A stretch of DNA of 11,893 bases from an uncultured Prevotella sp. (lineage in GTDB: Bacteria > Bacteroidota > Bacteroidia > Bacteroidales > Bacteroidaceae), in assembly GCA_946625715.1 (NCBI GenBank), contig CAMOTK010000038.1:1-11893 (forward strand), written 5' to 3'. The notes below the pieces were generated by a model. It saw only the letters and a list, made by a program, of their open reading frames with translations. It searched no databases and was not told where the DNA came from. Numbering within the stretch: position 1 is the stretch's first letter; every line of letters begins with the position of its first letter. Below are positions 1 to 6,603 of the stretch, in pieces. Position numbers and translations under genes: made by a program.

Positions 1-304
1 CGGCATAGAATGATACGTGCATTTCTGTTGGCTCATCTTTGGTAAGCACAAAGGGAATGCAACCGCCAATTTCGACTGTTGCATCAGACTTTGGCATGAC
101 CAACAGACGGAACACCTCGTTCAAAGCAATCAGCATATTCGACTTACCGGAAGCGTTTGAACCATAGAGGATGCCTAACTTATACAAGAACACACCATCA
201 GCAACTTCGGTGACAAGTTCCGAAGATGGTCCCTTGGCCACGAAGCTTAATTCCTGCTTGTCGCGAATGGAAAGATAGTTCTTTACCCAAAAATCTCGTA
301 TCAT
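1..304 (-). CDS. AAA15-family P-loop ATPase, N-terminal part only
   Basis: The reverse strand from the ATG at 302-304 reads open to the window edge, giving 101 residues with no stop, so the gene is cut at its 3' side. The protein begins MIRDFWVKNYLSIRDKQ, the usual opening of AAA15/RloA-like ATPases (an initial strand followed by a short 'NF/YLSI' motif). A Walker A motif, GSNASGKSN, lies at residues 48-56. Walker B and the signature motif would lie outside the window. Members of this family often act as stand-alone ATPases or partner with nucleases in abortive-infection systems, but the effector part is not visible, so a defence role is only a possibility. It has its own AT-rich upstream region, separated from the acyl-CoA synthetase operon by a terminator, and is probably transcribed separately. 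The family call is fairly sure; the function is unknown. Confidence 0.8.
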   Translation of the reverse strand, partial: MIRDFWVKNYLSIRDKQELSFVAKGPSSELVTEVADGVFLYKLGILYGSNASGKSNMLIALNEVFRLLVMPKSDATVEIGGCIPFVLTKDEPTEMHVSFYA

Positions 305-340
305 ACCGCAATTATTTTGTCTATTATCGTTATTTTGCTA

Positions 341-348
341 CAAAAATA
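341..348 (-). promoter_or_regulatory. Putative Bacteroidota -7 box for the AAA15 ATPase gene
   Basis: On the minus strand this octamer reads TATTTTTG, matching the TAnnTTTG -7 consensus of Bacteroidota housekeeping sigma factors, about 37 bp before the ATG at 304. No TTG -33 element is visible at the expected 19-21 bp spacing. The surroundings are very AT-rich, so the match could be chance. Confidence 0.4.
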
Positions 349-438
349 TAAATAATATTTTAAACTTGTGTGTATTAAGTTGTTAGTTTTTTGTAGTTAT
401 CATACGAATTTATATATATTTAACATTGTTACCGGCGT

Positions 439-479
439 AAAAAAGAGAAACGCCGTTGCAAAGGATGTGCAGCGGCGTT
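439..479 (-). terminator. Rho-independent terminator of the acyl-CoA synthetase operon
   Basis: The arms at 469-479 and 449-459 can pair over 11 positions with one mismatch (C opposite A on the minus-strand RNA), around a 9-nt loop. On the minus strand the stem is followed by TCTC and six T residues (complement of 439-444). It lies 32 bp past the stop codon at 512, in the right place and orientation to end the two-gene operon. A further CGGCGT at 433-438 could pair with ACGCCG at 450-455 as an alternative fold. Confidence 0.75.
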
Positions 480-511
480 CCGGATGTTGTGGTAATACGT
501 TAAGGGAAGAA

Positions 512-2173
512 TCATTTGTAGAGGAAGCGCTTGATGCTCTTCTTCGGCGTCTTCTCGAACTCCTCTTCGTAGATTTCTATTTCCGAAATCTTCTCGTAGG
601 CGGGCAGCGACTGGTTGAGCGTCTCGCGGTTCTGCTCCATGATGTTCTTCAGGTCCTCGTTGGTGAAGCTCATGTTCTTGGCTTCGTCGAGGTCGGGATG
701 AACGAGGGCCACGAGCTTGGTGTCGCGCTGTACGACGATGCTCTCAACGACGAGCGTCAGGGAGTTGAGCTTGTCTTCAATCTCCTCGGGATAGATGTTC
801 TGGCCGTTGGGGCCGAGCAGCATGTTCTTCGAGCGTCCGTTGATGAAGACATTGCCCTGATAGTCCATTGTGCCCAGGTCGCCCGTGTGGTACCAGCCTT
901 CGCTGTCGAGCGTTTCGCGTGTGGCTTCTTCGTTCTTGTAGTAGCCCAACATGACGTTGAGGCCGCGTGTGAGAATCTCGCCAGGAACGTTTGCGGGGTC
1001 GGGCGAGTCGATTTTCACTTCCATGTGGAGCGCAGCACGGCCGCAGGAGCCGGGCACGAAATTGTGCCAGTCGGCGTAGCAGATGATGGGTGCACACTCT
1101 GTGGCACCATAGCCCACGGTGTAGGGGAAGTCGATGCGCTTGAGGAACTGCTCAACCTCCTGGTTGAAGGCAGCACCGCCGATGATGACCTCGTACATGT
1201 TGCCGCCGAAGGCCTTGACTACCTCTTGGCAGATGGCCTCGCGCACCTTCTTTGAGATGACGGGCATGCTGAGCAGTAGGCGCATGCGGTTGTTCTGGAT
1301 TTTGGGGAACACCTTCTTGCGGATGATCTTCTCGATGACCAGCGGTACGGCAATGATAATCTTCGGCTTTACCTCGGCAAACGACTGTGCGATGATGGCC
1401 GGCGAGGGAATGCGGTTGAGATAGAACGTGTGGCAACCATGCAGGAACTCGAAGATGAACTCGAAGGCCATGCCGTACATGTGGGCCATGGGCAGGATGG
1501 AGATGATGTTGTCGCCAGGATTGATGGTCTTGCCCAGCACGTCGCAGGCAAAGTCGTAGTTGGACCACAGTGCGCGATAGGGCACCATGACACCTTTGGA
1601 GAAGCCTGTTGTGCCGCTGGTGTAGTTAATCATGGCCATCTCTTCGCCATTGGCCTCTTTATAATAATGTACGTGTTCCTTTCTGAAATATTTAGGGAAC
1701 TTCTTGCCGTAGAGCTCGTTCAGGTGTTCGCGGGCGTAAGTGAGCTTATCGGTGCGCGAAATGAGTAGCGAGTAGTCGGGGTTGTTGATGATGCCTTCCA
1801 GATGGGGCATCTGCAGCGGGTCGATGGTGGTGGCCACGTGGTCGCCAACGAAGAGCAGACGAGCATCGGAGTGGTTGACGATGTTGTGAATCTGGTCGGG
1901 CATGAACTCGTGGAGAATGGGCACGGCAATGGCGCCGAAGGTGAGTGTGGCCAGGAAAGCCACAGCCCACTGGCTGGAGTTGCGTCCGCACAAGGCAATC
2001 TTGTCGCCTTTCTGAATGCCTGAGTTCTCGAACAGGATGTGGATTTTCTCAATCTTACGCGCCACATCATGGAACTGAAGTGTCTGGCCTTTGTAGTCGG
2101 TCAGTGCATCGCGGTCCCAGTTGTCGATGATGGACTTTTCGATTAATGCGTTAAAACTTGGTATTTCTTGCAT
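512..2173 (-). CDS. AMP-binding long-chain acyl-CoA synthetase (second of tandem pair)
   Basis: This 553-residue protein belongs to the ANL adenylating superfamily. It should activate a fatty acid to acyl-AMP and transfer it to CoA (or to a carrier protein) in the cytosol or at the inner membrane. Visible motifs, in order: the phosphate-binding loop YTSGTTGFSKG at residues 184-194, GYGATECAP at 354-362, GWYHTGDLG at 426-434, and the hinge region INGRSKNMLLGPNGQNIYPE at 444-463. Length is normal for short bacterial FadD-like enzymes. The C-terminal A10 segment reads KTPKKSIKR, where the catalytic lysine of relatives seems replaced by Ser546 next to Lys544-545. The start ATG at 2171-2173 lies 8 bp after the stop of the upstream paralogue, so the two are almost certainly cotranscribed. 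Over the first 100 residues I count 69 identities to that paralogue without gaps. Substrate chain length cannot be read from the sequence. Confidence 0.9.
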   Translation of the reverse strand: MQEIPSFNALIEKSIIDNWDRDALTDYKGQTLQFHDVARKIEKIHILFENSGIQKGDKIALCGRNSSQWAVAFLATLTFGAIAVPILHEFMPDQIHNIVNHSDARLLFVGDHVATTIDPLQMPHLEGIINNPDYSLLISRTDKLTYAREHLNELYGKKFPKYFRKEHVHYYKEANGEEMAMINYTSGTTGFSKGVMVPYRALWSNYDFACDVLGKTINPGDNIISILPMAHMYGMAFEFIFEFLHGCHTFYLNRIPSPAIIAQSFAEVKPKIIIAVPLVIEKIIRKKVFPKIQNNRMRLLLSMPVISKKVREAICQEVVKAFGGNMYEVIIGGAAFNQEVEQFLKRIDFPYTVGYGATECAPIICYADWHNFVPGSCGRAALHMEVKIDSPDPANVPGEILTRGLNVMLGYYKNEEATRETLDSEGWYHTGDLGTMDYQGNVFINGRSKNMLLGPNGQNIYPEEIEDKLNSLTLVVESIVVQRDTKLVALVHPDLDEAKNMSFTNEDLKNIMEQNRETLNQSLPAYEKISEIEIYEEEFEKTPKKSIKRFLYK

Positions 2174-2181
2174 AGTTGTTA

Positions 2182-3840
2182 TTAGATATTCTTATATAGG
2201 TAACGTTTGATGCTTTTTTTAGGTGTCTTCTCGAATTCTTCGTCGCGCAGTACGATGGCTGCAATGCGACTGTAGGCAGGCAGCATCTGGTTGAGCTGCA
2301 AAAGGTTTTGCTCCATAACCGACTCCAGCTCCTCGCGCGAGAATTGCATGATTTCGTCGCTGTCGGGATATACCAGTGCAATGAGCTTGTCGCCTTTCTG
2401 GATGACCAGACTTTCGTTGACCATCGTCATGGAGTTGAGTTTGTCTTCAATTTCCTCGGGATAGATGTTTTGTCCGTTGGCGCTGAGCAGCATGTTCTTG
2501 ATGCGTCCGCGAATAAAGATGTGGCCGTCGGGCGACATTGTTGCCAAATCGCCCGTATGATACCAACCGTCGGCGTCGATGGCCTGGCGTGTGGCTTCCT
2601 CGTTCTTGAAGTAGCCGAGCATCAGGTTGCGGCCGCGGGTGACAATCTCGCCCGGCACCTCTTCAGGATTGCTGCTCAGAATGCGTACTTCCATATCGTC
2701 GAGTACTGTGCCGCAAGAGCCAGGCACGAAGTCGTGGTAGTCGGAATAGCTGATGAGCGGTGCACACTCGGTGGTGCCGTAGCCCACGGTGAGCGGAAAG
2801 CCGATGTCGAAGAGGAACTGCTCTACTTCTTTCGAGAGGGCAGCGCCCCCCACAATCAGTTCGTAGGCATTGCCGCCAAAGGCCTCGGCCACCTGTTCGC
2901 AGATTTTGGCTTTCACCTTTTTCGACACCAACGGCATAGCCAGCATGAGCCTCATGCGGTTTGACTGGATGACGGGGAACACCTTTTTGCGAATAATCTT
3001 CTCCACCACCAAGGGCACAGATACGACAAGCGCCGGACGGATGTCGGCAAAGGCTTGAGCAATGAGTGTGGTGGAAGGCAGACGGTTGAGGAAAAACAAG
3101 TGGCAACCGCTGATGAAGGAGAAGATGAACTCTACGGCCATACCATACATGTGGGCCATAGGTAGGATGGAGAGCATGCTGCTTCCGGGTTTGATGTGAG
3201 CTCCGAGGTGCTTGAGACAGAACTCCAGATTGCCTTGCAGAGCCCGATAGGGCAGCATGACGCCTTTAGAGAAACCTGTTGTGCCGCTGGTGTAGTTGAT
3301 GAGCGCCAGTTCTTCATCGTCGTTGTTGTAGAAGTTGACATGCTCCTTTCTGAAAGCCTTCGGATACTTGCTGCCAAACATCATGTTCAGATGTTCGCGT
3401 GCATAGGTGAGCTGTTCGGAACGTGAGGTGTGGAGCGAGAAGTCGGGCAGATTGATGATGCCTTCAAGCTGTGGCATCTCTTCAGGATTGATTTGCTTCA
3501 CGGCCACATCGCCCACAAAGAGCAGGCGTGCCTCAGAGTGATTGACGATATTATGGATTTGTTCGGCGTTGAATTCGTGGAGTATAGGCACAACAACAGC
3601 GCCATAGGTGAGCGTAGCCAGAAAAGTAACAGCCCAATGTGCTGAGTTGCGACCGCAGATGGCAATCTTGTCGCCTTGCTTTATGTCGCATGTCTCGAAG
3701 ACAATATGAATTTTTTCTATCTTTCGCGCCACATCATGAAACTGAAGCGTGGCGCCCTGATAGTCGGTCAGTGCGTCGGAATCCCAATTCTCGACGATGG
3801 CATTTTTGATATATTGGTTGAAGTTAATCTTCGTTTCCAT
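2182..3840 (-). CDS. AMP-binding long-chain acyl-CoA synthetase (first of tandem pair)
   Basis: This 552-residue ANL-superfamily enzyme is colinear with its downstream neighbour. Motifs: phosphate-binding loop YTSGTTGFSKG at residues 183-193, GYGTTECAP at 353-361, GWYHTGDLA near 425-433, and the hinge region beginning IRGRIKNMLL. As in the neighbour, the A10 region is KTPKKSIKR, with Ser543 where most relatives have the catalytic lysine. The expected reaction is ATP-dependent activation of a fatty acid and thioesterification to CoA. It is the promoter-proximal gene: the start ATG at 3838-3840 is about 17 nt after the predicted transcription start, and the first 3 bp upstream already belong to an inverted repeat that probably binds a regulator. 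The two paralogues differ along their whole length, including regions near the fatty-acid tunnel, so they may prefer different substrates; that is inference. Confidence 0.9.
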   Translation of the reverse strand: METKINFNQYIKNAIVENWDSDALTDYQGATLQFHDVARKIEKIHIVFETCDIKQGDKIAICGRNSAHWAVTFLATLTYGAVVVPILHEFNAEQIHNIVNHSEARLLFVGDVAVKQINPEEMPQLEGIINLPDFSLHTSRSEQLTYAREHLNMMFGSKYPKAFRKEHVNFYNNDDEELALINYTSGTTGFSKGVMLPYRALQGNLEFCLKHLGAHIKPGSSMLSILPMAHMYGMAVEFIFSFISGCHLFFLNRLPSTTLIAQAFADIRPALVVSVPLVVEKIIRKKVFPVIQSNRMRLMLAMPLVSKKVKAKICEQVAEAFGGNAYELIVGGAALSKEVEQFLFDIGFPLTVGYGTTECAPLISYSDYHDFVPGSCGTVLDDMEVRILSSNPEEVPGEIVTRGRNLMLGYFKNEEATRQAIDADGWYHTGDLATMSPDGHIFIRGRIKNMLLSANGQNIYPEEIEDKLNSMTMVNESLVIQKGDKLIALVYPDSDEIMQFSREELESVMEQNLLQLNQMLPAYSRIAAIVLRDEEFEKTPKKSIKRYLYKNI

Positions 3841-3865
3841 TGCACAATTTGCGTAATTCTGTGCA
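3841..3865. promoter_or_regulatory. Operator-like inverted repeat 1 (TGCACA-N13-TGTGCA)
   Basis: A 25-bp site with perfect 6-bp arms, TGCACA at 3841-3846 and TGTGCA at 3860-3865, separated by 13 bp. It abuts the start codon of the acyl-CoA synthetase gene at 3840 and overlaps the last two bases of the -7 box, so a bound protein would block transcription initiation. The same arms and spacer length recur at 3882-3906, while the inner bases do not match well. That pattern suggests a dimeric protein site rather than a simple duplication. The regulator is not identifiable here. Confidence 0.6.
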
Positions 3866-3894
3866 AAGGTAATTTATTTGCTGCACATTTCAAA
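3864..3894 (-). promoter_or_regulatory. Promoter of the acyl-CoA synthetase operon
   Basis: Read on the minus strand, a -33 element TTTG (3894-3891) is followed after 19 bp by TACCTTTG (3871-3864). This fits the Bacteroidota TTTG-N19..21-TAnnTTTG consensus in both sequence and spacing. Transcription should start near 3857, leaving a leader of only about 17 nt before the ATG at 3840. Both core elements are overlapped by the inverted repeats at 3841-3865 and 3882-3906. Confidence 0.75.
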
Positions 3895-3906
3895 ATGTTT
3901 TGTGCA
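3882..3906. promoter_or_regulatory. Operator-like inverted repeat 2 (TGCACA-N13-TGTGCA)
   Basis: A second 25-bp site with the same perfect arms, TGCACA at 3882-3887 and TGTGCA at 3901-3906, and again a 13-bp spacer. Its centre lies exactly 41 bp from that of the first site, close to four helical turns, so both would be presented on the same DNA face. It contains the -33 element of the operon promoter. A plus-strand T run follows at about 3907, but no plus-strand gene ends here, so I read this as an operator and not a terminator. Confidence 0.6.
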
Positions 3907-3985
3907 TTTTTTTATGCGAATTATTAAATTAGTTATAAAAGGCAGCGTTTTGGGTGTAATTTGAACAGAATACTTCGCTAATTTG

Positions 3986-5236
3986 CTACTCGTAGCGCAT
4001 GGATTTTGCTGGATGAATGTGCGATACCAGATAGCTGGGGGCGATGAGTACGAAGACGCAGATGATGAGTGTGGCCACATTGAGCAGCAGCACGACGAGC
4101 AGATTGAGCTCCATAGGGGCTTCGCTCACGTAGTAGGTCTGCGGGTCGAGCTTGACAAGACCCGTGTACTGTTGCAGAAGAACCAATCCGATGCCTACAA
4201 CGTTGCCGATGACCAGTCCTTTGCCAATAATGAACACCGAGAACCAAAGGAACGTGTGGCGAATGGTGCTGTTGCGCGCACCGATAGCCTTGAGCAGACC
4301 AATCATCTGGGTGCGCTCGAGGATGATGATGAGCAGGCCGCTCACCATGGTGAAGCCAGCTACGGCCACCATCAGGGCCAGAATAATCCAGACGTTGATG
4401 TCGAGCAGTTCGAGCCAGGAGAACACCTGCGGATAGAGTTCGACGATGCTGATGGAACCAAAGATGTTGTTGTAGCGGTCGAGCGTGCGGTTCACCTTGC
4501 TGATGACACGCTCGTAGACGGTGTTCAGCTCGTTGAAGTCGTCGATAAGCAGTTCGGCGCCCGAGCACTGTTCAGGAAACCAGCCGTTGAGCTTGTTGAC
4601 GGTGGAGAGGTCGGTGATGGCCACATTGTCGTCGAAGCGCTTCATGTTGGTTTCGTAGATACCGGCAATGGTGAACCTTCGCGTGCGTACATTGTCTTCA
4701 TTAATAAAGTAGGCAAAGACCCTGTCCTTGCATTTCAGCTGCAGCTTGTCGGCCATTGTTTTGGAAATCAGTAGCTGATAGTGGCTTGCGGAGTCGCTGA
4801 AAAGGGGAATTTGACCTTCTAAGAGGCACGATTTCAAGAATGTGGTGTCGTATTCTTCGGCAATGCCCTTGAAGACGATGCCCAAGAAGTCGTTATCGGT
4901 CTTCAGAATGCCTTGCGTATTGGCAAAGCGCTCTGCATGGCGCACACCCTCGATGCTCTTGAGGGCGTGGAGCATGCTGTCGTTGATGCAGATGGGCAGC
5001 GGGTCGGCGTTGGAAGCCGAGAGGATGTTCTGCACCTGAATATGACTGCCAAAGCCTGCCACTTTGTCGCGCACGGTGTGCTTGAATCCCATGATGACGC
5101 TCACGGTGATAATCATCACTGCCACGCCGATGGCCACGCCGATGGTGGCTATGCGAATGGCAGGACGACTCACTTGCTTGCGCTGGTCGCCCTGTGCGTA
5201 ATAGATTTTGCGGGAAAGAAAAAGTGGCAGGTTCAT
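3986..5236 (-). CDS. LolC/LolE-like FtsX-family ABC transporter permease
   Basis: A 416-residue inner-membrane protein with the layout of lipoprotein-releasing permeases. It has an N-terminal membrane helix at about residues 26-50, a large periplasmic domain at about 51-278, and three C-terminal helices at about 281-305, 328-355 and 377-402. The cytoplasmic loop ERTQMIGLLKAIGARNSTIR (307-326) is the FtsX/LolE coupling segment that contacts the ATPase. By family, such proteins pair with a LolD-type ATPase to move lipoproteins from the inner membrane; no ATPase gene is in the window, so the partner must lie elsewhere. The start ATG at 5236 follows the aminotransferase stop by 9 bp, which suggests cotranscription. 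No convincing terminator is visible in the 145-bp gap after its stop, so read-through toward the acyl-CoA synthetase promoter is possible. MacB-like permeases are related, but the short length and helix order favour LolC/E. Confidence 0.85.
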   Translation of the reverse strand: MNLPLFLSRKIYYAQGDQRKQVSRPAIRIATIGVAIGVAVMIITVSVIMGFKHTVRDKVAGFGSHIQVQNILSASNADPLPICINDSMLHALKSIEGVRHAERFANTQGILKTDNDFLGIVFKGIAEEYDTTFLKSCLLEGQIPLFSDSASHYQLLISKTMADKLQLKCKDRVFAYFINEDNVRTRRFTIAGIYETNMKRFDDNVAITDLSTVNKLNGWFPEQCSGAELLIDDFNELNTVYERVISKVNRTLDRYNNIFGSISIVELYPQVFSWLELLDINVWIILALMVAVAGFTMVSGLLIIILERTQMIGLLKAIGARNSTIRHTFLWFSVFIIGKGLVIGNVVGIGLVLLQQYTGLVKLDPQTYYVSEAPMELNLLVVLLLNVATLIICVFVLIAPSYLVSHIHPAKSMRYE

Positions 5237-5245
5237 GTCGGCAGG

Positions 5246-6448
5246 TTAATCGTCCTTGCGTCCCGGATAAGCCTCAAGAGCTTTCTGCAAGACGACCAGG
5301 GCCTTGACGAGATCTTCTTTCTTGAGCACATAAGCTATGCGCACCTGATTGATGCCGGCACCTGGTGTGGTGTAGAAACCGGCGGCAGGAGCCATCATGA
5401 CCGTCTGTCCCTCGTATTCGAACTCCGACAAGCACCAACGACAGAACTTTTCGGCATCGTCGACGGGCAACTTGGCCACCGTGTAGAATGCTCCCATTGG
5501 GATGGGCGAGTAGACGCCGGGTATGCGGTTGAGACCGTCGATGAGGCACTTACGGCGCTCGACATACTCGTCGTAGACGTCGCGGTAGTATTCCTCGGGT
5601 GCGTCGAGCGATGCTTCGGCCACAATCTGTCCGATGAGGGGCGGGGAGAGGCGTGCCTGACAGAACTTCATCACAGCCGCGCGCACCTCTTTATTCTTTG
5701 TAATGAGGGCGCCCACGCGGATGCCGCACTCAGAATAGCGCTTCGAGACAGAGTCGATGAGAATGACGTTCTGCTCGATGCCTTCCAAGTGGCAGGCCGA
5801 GATGTAGGGCGAACCGGTATAGATGTATTCGCGATAGACTTCGTCGGAGAAGAGATAGAGGTCGTACTTCTTCACCAAGTCGCGAATCTGGTTCATTTCG
5901 CGGCGTGTGTATAGATAGCCCGTGGGGTTGTTGGGGTTGCAAATCATGATGGCGCGTGTGCGCTCGTTGATGAGTTCCTCGAACTTTTCGACTTTCGGCA
6001 GCGAGAAACCCTCGTCGATGGTGGTGGCAATGGTGCGAATCTTGGCGCCGGCGGAAATGGCAAAGGCCATGTAGTTGGCGTAGGCCGGTTCTGGTACGAT
6101 GATTTCATCGCCAGGATTCAGGCACGAAAGGAAGGCAAAGAGCACTGCCTCGGAACCACCCGACGTGATGATGATATCGTCGGCGGTGACGTTGATGTCG
6201 TACTTGGCATAGTAGCTGACCAGCTTTTCGCGGTAGCTCAGATAGCCTTGCGACGGAGAGTATTCCAGAATGTTGCGGTCGATGTGCTTCAGGGCGTCGA
6301 GTCCTACTTGCGGTGTGGGCAGGTCGGGCTGTCCAATGTTGAGGTGATAGACCTTGGTGCCGCGCTTTTTGGCAGCAGCAGCCAGTGGGGCCAGCTTTCG
6401 GATAGGCGATTCGGGCATCTCAAGTCCGCGAACAGATATTTCAGGCAT
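5246..6448 (-). CDS. PLP-dependent class I/II aminotransferase (AspC-like)
   Basis: A 400-residue fold-type I aminotransferase, the usual length for the aspartate aminotransferase superfamily. Visible landmarks: LNIGQPDLPTP at residues 36-46, ITSGGSEA at 94-101 for cofactor phosphate binding, NPNNPTG at 171-177, and SDEVY at 201-205, whose Asp202 contacts the pyridine nitrogen. SVSKRYSECGIRVG at 233-246 carries the Schiff-base Lys236 and the phosphate-binding Arg244, and the NQVRIAYV segment carries the carboxylate-binding Arg370. The reaction is transfer of an amino group between an amino acid and a 2-oxo acid in the cytosol; which amino acid cannot be told from the sequence (aspartate, aromatic, alanine and others are all possible). 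It is the first gene of a minus-strand pair with the permease and is divergent from the pseudokinase operon. Confidence 0.92.
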   Translation of the reverse strand: MPEISVRGLEMPESPIRKLAPLAAAAKKRGTKVYHLNIGQPDLPTPQVGLDALKHIDRNILEYSPSQGYLSYREKLVSYYAKYDINVTADDIIITSGGSEAVLFAFLSCLNPGDEIIVPEPAYANYMAFAISAGAKIRTIATTIDEGFSLPKVEKFEELINERTRAIMICNPNNPTGYLYTRREMNQIRDLVKKYDLYLFSDEVYREYIYTGSPYISACHLEGIEQNVILIDSVSKRYSECGIRVGALITKNKEVRAAVMKFCQARLSPPLIGQIVAEASLDAPEEYYRDVYDEYVERRKCLIDGLNRIPGVYSPIPMGAFYTVAKLPVDDAEKFCRWCLSEFEYEGQTVMMAPAAGFYTTPGAGINQVRIAYVLKKEDLVKALVVLQKALEAYPGRKDD

Positions 6449-6485
6449 CTTCTAATATATATTATTGATTGACGTAATTCGGCCG

Positions 6486-6493
6486 CAAAGTTA
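6486..6493 (-). promoter_or_regulatory. Putative -7 box for the aminotransferase-permease operon
   Basis: On the minus strand this octamer reads TAACTTTG, a full match to TAnnTTTG, 37 bp before the ATG at 6448. The nearest TTG on the same strand (6519-6517) is 23 bp upstream, somewhat beyond the ideal 19-21 bp spacing. The box lies in the 155-bp divergent intergenic region. Confidence 0.55.
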
Positions 6494-6568
6494 CGATAAA
6501 AAATTGACTTCTGTGCCAATCCGCTCATTTTATTTTCAAAAACCTTCGCTTGTTCATAATAAATTTCG

Positions 6569-6576
6569 TACTTTTG
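6569..6576 (+). promoter_or_regulatory. Putative -7 box for the pseudokinase-DUF4494-yggS-nspC operon
   Basis: TACTTTTG matches the TAnnTTTG consensus and is followed by CAC, 27 bp before the ATG at 6604. The closest TTG (6550-6552) is only 16 bp upstream, shorter than usual, so the -33 element is uncertain. A promoter here also argues against the in-frame TTG at 6550 as the translation start. Confidence 0.55.
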
Positions 6577-6603
6577 CACGTTGAAACAGATAAAACGAGC
6601 GTC

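Noticed and set aside
343..361. AAAATAT and ATATTTT inverted repeat around a 5-bp spacer upstream of the ATPase gene
   Set aside because: The sequence is nearly pure A and T, where such repeats arise by chance; no second copy was found.
368..1255. A 295-residue open frame on the plus strand opposite the second acyl-CoA synthetase gene
   Set aside because: It lies antisense to a well-supported gene, crosses the operon terminator and has no recognisable domain. A similar shadow frame lies opposite the paralogue (2308-2964), as expected from shared codon use.
3882..3916. Plus-strand hairpin followed by a T run, resembling an intrinsic terminator
   Set aside because: No plus-strand gene ends here, the stem is only 6 bp with a 13-nt loop, and the matching site at 3841-3865 has no T run; an operator explains both.
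4913..5914. A 333-residue plus-strand open frame spanning the permease-aminotransferase junction
   Set aside because: It is antisense to two conserved genes across their boundary and its composition (rich in H, V, D) is typical of a reverse-complement frame.
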